A DNA stretch of 7,813 nucleotides from Streptosporangiaceae bacterium (GTDB lineage Bacteria; Actinomycetota; Actinomycetes; Streptosporangiales; Streptosporangiaceae), in contig JASHQP010000074.1 in NCBI GenBank assembly GCA_030039095.1, forward strand, positions 1-7,813. Direction: 5' to 3'. The notes under the pieces are model-generated. The model did no database searches, was not told the DNA's origin, and saw only the letters and a list, made by a program, of their open reading frames with translations. The translations under genes and the position numbers were made by a program. The first letter of the stretch is position 1, and every line of letters starts with the position of its first letter. Below, one piece after another: positions 1 to 7,813 of this stretch.

Positions 1-409
1 AGGCGTGGCGCACCGTCGCCATCAGGCGCTCGCTGTCGACCGCGGCGGCGACGGCGTCCGCATGGTCGCCGGAGGCCTCGTCTGCAGGGACGACCCGGTG
101 CAGGGCGGGACGGTACCGCCTGCTGGCCCGCCTGTGGCTGCGCAGCACGTGATTGGCCACGCCGAGTAGCCAGGGGAGCGCCGACTCACGGTCGATCCCC
201 ACCCTGCCCCGTCTGCGCCAGGCCTGCAGGAAGACCGCTGAGGTCAGGTCCTCGGCCTCGGACCAGTCCGCGACCCGCCGGAACAGATGGTTATAGACCG
301 CGCTGGCATGCCGGCCGAACAGCTCGCCGAACGCCCCGGTGTCGCCGTCGCTCGCGCGCAGCCACAATTCCCGGCCGCCAGCGGCGCCAGGTGGATGGAG
401 GGAACCCAT
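1..409 (-). CDS. ECF-type RNA polymerase sigma factor (partial; C-terminus beyond left edge)
   Basis: This is the N-terminal 136 residues of a sigma-70 family protein of the extracytoplasmic-function type, which would direct RNA polymerase to a small set of stress or envelope promoters. Region 2 is visible: a GAFGELFGRHASAVYNHLFRR helix at about residues 25-45, then the region 2.2/2.3 segment DWSEAEDLTSAVFLQAWRRR (48-67), then LPWLLGVANHVLRSHRR (78-94), the usual end of sigma-2 with its basic DNA-contacting helix. The linker follows (about 95-130). The sigma-4 helix-turn-helix lies off the window, so length and completeness cannot be judged. The ATG at 409 is chosen; an in-frame GTG at 418 is possible, and the ribosome binding site (AGGG about ten bases upstream) is weak for either. 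The gene starts 59 bp after the DUF7455-type gene on the same strand, so they may be co-transcribed. ECF genes are often followed by an anti-sigma gene, which cannot be seen here. Confidence 0.88.
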   Translation of the reverse strand, partial: MGSLHPPGAAGGRELWLRASDGDTGAFGELFGRHASAVYNHLFRRVADWSEAEDLTSAVFLQAWRRRGRVGIDRESALPWLLGVANHVLRSHRRASRRYRPALHRVVPADEASGDHADAVAAAVDSERLMATVRHA

Positions 410-433
410 CGCCCACACACCCTGCTTGTGTCC

Positions 434-453
434 GGAACCGGGGTGCGGGTTCC
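434..453 (-). promoter_or_regulatory. Small hairpin / GGAAC-type element upstream of the ECF sigma gene
   Basis: GGAACC (434-439) and GGTTCC (448-453) form a 6-bp inverted repeat with an 8-base loop in the 59-bp gap between the two leftmost genes. Read on the minus strand, the first arm supplies GGAAC, the usual -35 core of ECF-sigma promoters, about 40 bases before the sigma gene start. It could be a weak terminator of the upstream gene, an autoregulatory promoter element, or chance in GC-rich DNA. No convincing -10 partner was found. Confidence 0.22.
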
Positions 454-468
454 CGGCGGCAGGGCCGG

Positions 469-690
469 CTACCGCTCGTTCGCGTCCTGTGGGCGGGACA
501 GCCGGTCGGTCTCGTCATGGATCTCGACCGCGATCTTGGCCAGCGCCTCGGCGTGCTGCCGGTTGTGGTGGGCACAGAACAGGAGCTCGCCAGAGCCCGG
601 GAGCACTACACGTACATATGCCTGGGCACCGCATCGGTCGCACACGTCGGTGGCGTTGAGCGGCTGGGTCGGGGCCATCGCAGCGGTCAT
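469..690 (-). CDS. DUF7455-type small zinc-finger-like protein, 73 aa
   Basis: This small soluble protein has a CDRCGAQAYVRVVL segment (residues 17-30) and an ELLFCAHH segment (35-42). C17 and C20 with C39 and H42 make a CX2C...CX2H pattern suited to one zinc ion. A charged helix follows (residues about 46-65, with AEALAKIAVEIHDETDRL). Fold and length match the short actinobacterial proteins annotated as DUF7455, whose function is unknown to me; nucleic-acid or protein binding is only an inference from the zinc pattern. The ATG at 690 is chosen because GAGGGAGG stands four bases upstream. A longer frame back to 729 adds 13 residues that lack family resemblance, and an ATG at 678 lacks a binding site. 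From memory, Streptomyces carries this family beside the gyrB-like parE gene, and here it is divergent from parE. The stop is TAG at 469-471. Confidence 0.85.
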   Translation of the reverse strand: MTAAMAPTQPLNATDVCDRCGAQAYVRVVLPGSGELLFCAHHNRQHAEALAKIAVEIHDETDRLSRPQDANER

Positions 691-978
691 GTCGCCTCCC
701 TCGCCTGGTGCGGTCCGGCTGCTCGTCACGCCGGCCGGTCAATCCTGTCTAGACTCATCACAGCATCACAACACGTTGCGGACCAGCAGTCTTCCCGTAG
801 ATGGGTGAGGTACGCCGTAGGCGAACAGCCCCGGCTGGGCGACGGCCGGTGCCGGTAGTGCCCATGTTGTCCCAGGTCGCCGCCTATGTCCGCGGCGTGC
901 CTGCGCGGAACTGACGGCGCCGGCCGCTAGTCTGCGTTTCAAGGCGTTGTCCGTCCCCCGTGCGTCAGGAGACCCGCA
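691..978. promoter_or_regulatory. Divergent intergenic region between the DUF7455-type gene and parE
   Basis: These 288 bp hold no supportable gene; open frames crossing it are extensions of shadow frames. It must contain the promoters for both flanking genes. On the minus strand a -10-like TAGACA (751-746) lies about 55 bases before the DUF7455-type start; the same spot reads TAGACT on the plus strand (750-755). On the plus strand a -10-like TAGTCT (928-933) precedes parE. The parE ribosome binding site AGGAGA (967-972) is strong and well spaced. Confidence 0.5.
907..933 (+). promoter_or_regulatory. Candidate parE promoter (GGAACT ... TAGTCT)
   Basis: TAGTCT at 928-933 resembles the actinobacterial -10 hexamer (TANNNT) and would start a transcript near 940, giving a leader of about 40 bases. 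The expected -35 place is poor for a housekeeping TTGACA, but GGAACT (907-912) sits 15 bases upstream and resembles an ECF -35. It may be a weak housekeeping promoter or a mixed one; only start-site mapping can tell. Confidence 0.3.
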
Positions 979-3147
<2,169 letters not shown>

Positions 3148-3236
3148 CCGGCTGCTCGACACCGAGGTCCGCGCGCTCCGGGCTCGCGCCTGCCTGCCGG
3201 TCCCGTTGCGTCCGAGGCGGCTGGTCGACCCGCCGT

Positions 3237-3291
3237 CCATGATCCCGGAGGATTCTTTGCCGTATTCGCTGACAATCCTCCGGGATCATGG
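3237..3291. terminator. Perfect 18-bp inverted repeat between convergent parE and parC (probable bidirectional terminator)
   Basis: CCATGATCCCGGAGGATT (3237-3254) is followed after 19 bases by its exact reverse complement (3274-3291). Transcripts from either side would fold an 18-bp stem with a 19-base loop. It lies 89 bp after the parE stop and 39 bp after the parC stop, the right place for a shared terminator of converging genes. No U-tract follows in either direction, which is common for actinobacterial hairpin terminators. The stem ends are the last paired bases; flanking bases do not match. Confidence 0.72.
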
Positions 3292-3330
3292 TGAGAGGGG
3301 CGCTGGGCGCGCGGGCGCGAGGCGCGATGG

Positions 3331-5850
<2,520 letters not shown>

Positions 5851-5921
5851 GACCGCCATTGTGCCGTCCCGCTGAGACAACCGCGCAGCGGCGCGCGGAC
5901 ACCGGGTGACGGAGAAGCCGC

Positions 5922-5940
5922 CGGGCCGGTTTACGGCCCG
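5922..5940 (-). terminator. Hairpin just downstream of the PfkB-family kinase stop
   Basis: CGGGCCG (5922-5928) and CGGCCCG (5934-5940) are perfect inverted copies around the 5-base loop GTTTA. Read on the minus strand, the hairpin begins four bases after the kinase TGA. It has no U-tract, so it could be a weak or factor-independent terminator or an RNA-stabilising stem. It would partly separate kinase and parC transcription. Confidence 0.5.
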
Positions 5941-5944
5941 CGGG

Positions 5945-6838
5945 TCAGAGTGCCGGGCGGGCGCCCACCAGGCTCAGCGCGCGGGCCGCGAGCCGGCACC
6001 CGCTGGCCAGCGCCTCGCCGGGGGGCTTCTTGTCCAGCCAGGCGGGCAGGAACCCGGCGCAGAACGCGTCGCCGGCCCCGGTGCCGTCCACGATCCGCTC
6101 GATCGGCGGCCCGGGGACCCGGAACGGTTCGGGCCGCCCGTTGGCGTAGAACAGGGCCCCTTCGCCGCCGAGCTTCATCACGACCTGCGGGTACCAGGCG
6201 TTCAGCACCCGCGCCGCCTGCTCTGGCTGCTCCCGGCCGGTCAGCACCCGGGCCTGGTCGCCGTTCACGAACAGCAGCGTCGCGCCGTTGGTGAGCTGCA
6301 GGAACGGCTCGGCGCCGACGCGCTCGAGCGGCGCCGAGGAGGCGCCGTCGACGGACACGGTCATGCCGGCGCGCTGCGCGTGGCTGAACGCGGCGAGCGC
6401 CGCAGCCCTGGAGCCCTCGTTGAGCAGCGTGTACCCGGAGATGTGCAGGTGGCTGCCCGGCGTGAACAGGTCCTTGGGCAGGTCATCGGGGGACAGCGCC
6501 GCGTTCGCCCCTGGGTCGGAGAGCATCGTGTGGTCGCCTTTGTGGGTGACCATCACCACGCAGGTCCCGGTGGGCCGCTCGGGGTCCATGACCAGCCGCG
6601 CGTCCACGCCGTAGCCCATCAGCTCCATGTCCCGGTTGCGGCCGGCGATGTCGGCGCCGCGCCGTCCCACGAACGCGACCTCGGCCCCGTCCACCGCGAG
6701 CCACGCGGCGATGTTCGCCCCGGCTCCGCCGCCGTGCATGGTCACCGTGGCTGGCGTGTCACTCCCCCTGGCCAGGGGCAGCGCCGCGTGAGCGACCGTG
6801 TCCGTCATAAGATCACCAACGACGACAACGCGCGTCAT
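5945..6838 (-). CDS. PfkB-family carbohydrate/nucleoside kinase, 297 aa
   Basis: This cytoplasmic ribokinase-superfamily enzyme transfers a phosphate from ATP to a sugar or nucleoside hydroxyl; the substrate cannot be read from the sequence. The N-terminal beta-strand VVVVGDLMTDTV (4-15) and GGGAGANIA (36-44) form the substrate pocket. PTGTCVVMV (89-97) is the next family strand. MKLGGEGAL (221-229) precedes the PfkB signature DGTGAGDAFCAGFL (251-264), where Asp257 is the catalytic base and GAGD the anion hole. Length is normal for the family. The position of the conserved NxxE motif reads N192-G-D-Q195 with Gln in place of Glu, a change that could alter Mg/phosphate effects. The ATG at 6838 is chosen over the internal ATG at 6808, which has no ribosome binding site; AAGGTGG lies 10-14 bases upstream. 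CobU lies 150 bp upstream on the same strand; parC is 94 bp downstream. No substrate-specific neighbour (transporter, regulator) is visible. Confidence 0.9.
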   Translation of the reverse strand: MTRVVVVGDLMTDTVAHAALPLARGSDTPATVTMHGGGAGANIAAWLAVDGAEVAFVGRRGADIAGRNRDMELMGYGVDARLVMDPERPTGTCVVMVTHKGDHTMLSDPGANAALSPDDLPKDLFTPGSHLHISGYTLLNEGSRAAALAAFSHAQRAGMTVSVDGASSAPLERVGAEPFLQLTNGATLLFVNGDQARVLTGREQPEQAARVLNAWYPQVVMKLGGEGALFYANGRPEPFRVPGPPIERIVDGTGAGDAFCAGFLPAWLDKKPPGEALASGCRLAARALSLVGARPAL

Positions 6839-6988
6839 GTGTCGTCACCACCTTGGTCACCGGGCTGCTCAGCAGGGCGCGGCCGGAAACGCTCCATGCT
6901 CTTTGTGTGCTAGCGGATAGAACTTTACAGTTCCGGAGGGTAGTCTCGCCCTCTCGCCTTCTGAATCCGCTAATAGTGGCTATTCGGA
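6839..6988 (-). promoter_or_regulatory. Palindrome-rich leader/promoter region of the kinase
   Basis: This 150-bp gap is less GC-rich than its surroundings and holds nested inverted repeats. GAACT/AGTTC (6920-6924 and 6929-6933) flank TTAC. TAGCGGAT (6911-6918) has an exact inverted copy ATCCGCTA (6965-6972). GCTAGC (6909-6914) and TCCGGA (6932-6937) are palindromes. On the minus strand TTCAGA (6965-6960) and TACCCT (6942-6937) form a candidate promoter with a 17-base spacer, so the GAACT repeat would sit near the transcription start, where an operator would act. The kinase binding site is AAGGTGG near 6849-6855. The promoter and operator are inferences from pattern only. Confidence 0.4.
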
Positions 6989-6989
6989 T
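6965..6989 (-). terminator. Small bulged hairpin at the cobU stop
   Basis: ATCCG (6965-6969) pairs with CGGAT (6985-6989) and AATAG (6972-6976) with CTATT (6980-6984), leaving a two-base bulge and a three-base loop. On the minus strand it starts within the TGA of cobU, so it could be its terminator. It also overlaps the candidate kinase promoter and could be a regulatory site instead. The stem is AT-rich and no U-tract follows. Confidence 0.35.
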
Positions 6990-7813
6990 CAACTGGGAAG
7001 AGCGACCGGCCGCCCGGCCACCACGAGCACTACCTCGTCGGACTCGGCGGCGAGCCGCTGGTTGAGCCACCCGAGCTGGTCGCGGAACAGCCGCCCGGCC
7101 TCGGTCGGCGGGTGGACGCCGGAGCCCACCTCGTCGCTGACCGCGACCACGCGCGCCGCCGTCTGCCGCCACGCTTCCACCAGCTCATCGGCCTTCTCGG
7201 CGATCAGCCCCGGCGTCCCCGCCTGGTGCTGCGTCGTCATCACCGCGGCCAGCCAGGTCCCCACCCCGTCGAACAACAGCGCGCCGGGCACCGACCGCAG
7301 CGCCGCTGCGGCGTCGGCGCTCTCCACGGTCCGCCACCACGGTGGCCGCCTGGACCTGTGAGCCGCCACCCGCTCGGCCCAGCCGGAGTCGGCCGCCGGC
7401 TGCGCGTCGTCCGGGTAGGGCCCGGCCGCCAGATAGGTCACCAGCGGCTCGGCGGCAAGCCTGAGCTCCGCGTGCCGCGACTTGCCCGACCGTGCGCCGC
7501 CGAGGACCAGCACGCGCCGCGGCTGGGCCGGCGCGGGCACCGTCCGGCCCAGCGGGGCGGTCAGCACGGCCCCGTCGTCCGGCAGGACCGCCCCCCAGAA
7601 CCCGCACCGCCGGGCCAGCTCCTCCTCCGAGAGGATCCGGTGATCGGCGTACAGCACAGCGGCCACGGTGCCGCCACCGGCGAGGCCCCGGCTGCGCAGC
7701 GCCCCGAGCTGCGCCGGCTCCGCCACGAGGTCGAGCAGCGCGATGTCGTACGGCCCGGCGTCAGCCGGCGGGTCGGGGGCGACTCCGGATCCGTCGGCGA
7801 CGAGCAGCCTGCC
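6989..7813 (-). CDS. cobU: Bifunctional adenosylcobinamide kinase / adenosylcobinamide-phosphate guanylyltransferase with an N-terminal extra domain (partial; N-terminus beyond right edge)
   Basis: CobU (CobP) phosphorylates adenosylcobinamide and then adds GMP to give AdoCbi-GDP, a step in assembling the nucleotide loop of vitamin B12 in the cytoplasm. In the visible 274 residues the CobU part begins at about residue 98: RRVLVLGGARSGKSRHAE holds the P-loop GGARSGKS (105-112). AAHRSRRPPWWRTVE carries the His (152) at the place of the guanylylated histidine of Salmonella CobU. DGVGTWLAAVM (182-192), VSDEVGSGVHPP (225-236) and the final LNQRLAAESDEVVLVVAGRP are typical. The first ~90 residues (YDIALLDLVAEP... 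ADHRILSEEELARR) precede the kinase and resemble the tail of the metallo-beta-lactamase-like domain that I recall fused to CobU in Streptomyces. A GTG at 7726 is in frame but lies inside this domain, so I treat the gene as open at the right edge. Other cob genes are not in the window. Confidence 0.9.
   Translation of the reverse strand, partial: GRLLVADGSGVAPDPPADAGPYDIALLDLVAEPAQLGALRSRGLAGGGTVAAVLYADHRILSEEELARRCGFWGAVLPDDGAVLTAPLGRTVPAPAQPRRVLVLGGARSGKSRHAELRLAAEPLVTYLAAGPYPDDAQPAADSGWAERVAAHRSRRPPWWRTVESADAAAALRSVPGALLFDGVGTWLAAVMTTQHQAGTPGLIAEKADELVEAWRQTAARVVAVSDEVGSGVHPPTEAGRLFRDQLGWLNQRLAAESDEVVLVVAGRPVALPS

Noticed and set aside
287..858. Plus-strand open frames over the sigma factor and DUF7455-type genes
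   Set aside because: They are antisense to genes with recognisable motifs, have no ribosome binding site in a sensible place, and show no family resemblance.
5859..5880. Upstream parC starts (ATG 5859, TTG 5880)
   Set aside because: They add residues before the conserved MARR N-terminus; TTG has no ribosome binding site and the site for ATG 5859 (GGGA) is weak. ATG 5859 cannot be fully excluded.
5906..6913. A 335-codon plus-strand open frame opposite the kinase
   Set aside because: It is antisense to the PfkB-family kinase, whose GAGD signature is intact, and translates to a low-complexity shadow.
6989..7726. Starting cobU at the in-frame GTG at 7726
   Set aside because: The frame stays open to the window edge, and the residues before the GTG continue the same domain-like sequence, so the real start is probably outside the window.
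5945..7813. Kinase plus CobU as a new cobalamin (for example alpha-ribazole) salvage pair
   Set aside because: The only support is shared strand and proximity; a 150-bp gap with its own hairpin and promoter-like elements separates them, and the known alpha-ribazole kinase CblS is, as I recall, not a PfkB protein.

Overview
The window is very GC-rich, with mostly G or C in third codon positions and GTG/ATG starts. Its genes are of a clearly actinobacterial type: a Streptomyces-like ParE/ParC pair, a DUF7455-type small zinc-finger protein and an actinobacterial CobU. It looks like chromosomal DNA of a high-GC Actinomycetota, Streptomyces-like or Streptosporangiales-like; the genus cannot be fixed from the sequence alone. 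I see no tRNA, rRNA, CRISPR array, transposase or phage gene.

Layout. Positions 1-409 (minus) hold the N-terminal part of an ECF-type RNA polymerase sigma factor that runs off the left edge. Positions 469-690 (minus) hold a 73-residue CxxC/CxxH protein of the DUF7455 type. A 288-bp divergent intergenic region (691-978) with promoter-like elements leads to parE (979-3147, plus), the ATPase/TOPRIM subunit of a type IIA topoisomerase. It is followed by a 183-bp convergent intergenic region with a perfect 18-bp inverted repeat (3237-3291), probably a bidirectional terminator. parC, the breakage-reunion subunit, reads toward it on the minus strand (3331-5850). Upstream of parC, on the same strand, is a PfkB-family sugar/nucleoside kinase (5945-6838) with a hairpin just after its stop. 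A 150-bp regulatory-looking region rich in small inverted repeats follows. The window ends in a minus-strand gene for the bifunctional cobalamin enzyme CobU/CobP (6989 to beyond 7813), which carries the end of an extra N-terminal domain.

How the genes fit together. ParE and ParC would assemble as a ParE2-ParC2 heterotetramer that relaxes and decatenates DNA. Their genes are convergent, so they are not co-transcribed and must be balanced from separate promoters. The sigma factor and DUF7455 gene could form a short minus-strand unit. The kinase and CobU share a strand, but hairpins and a 150-bp gap argue against tight coupling. The content is mainly housekeeping, and I found no convincing evidence of an undescribed system. 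The observations most worth a second look are the long perfect inverted repeat between parE and parC, the palindrome-rich kinase leader, the fused CobU N-terminus, and a changed NxxE motif in the kinase.
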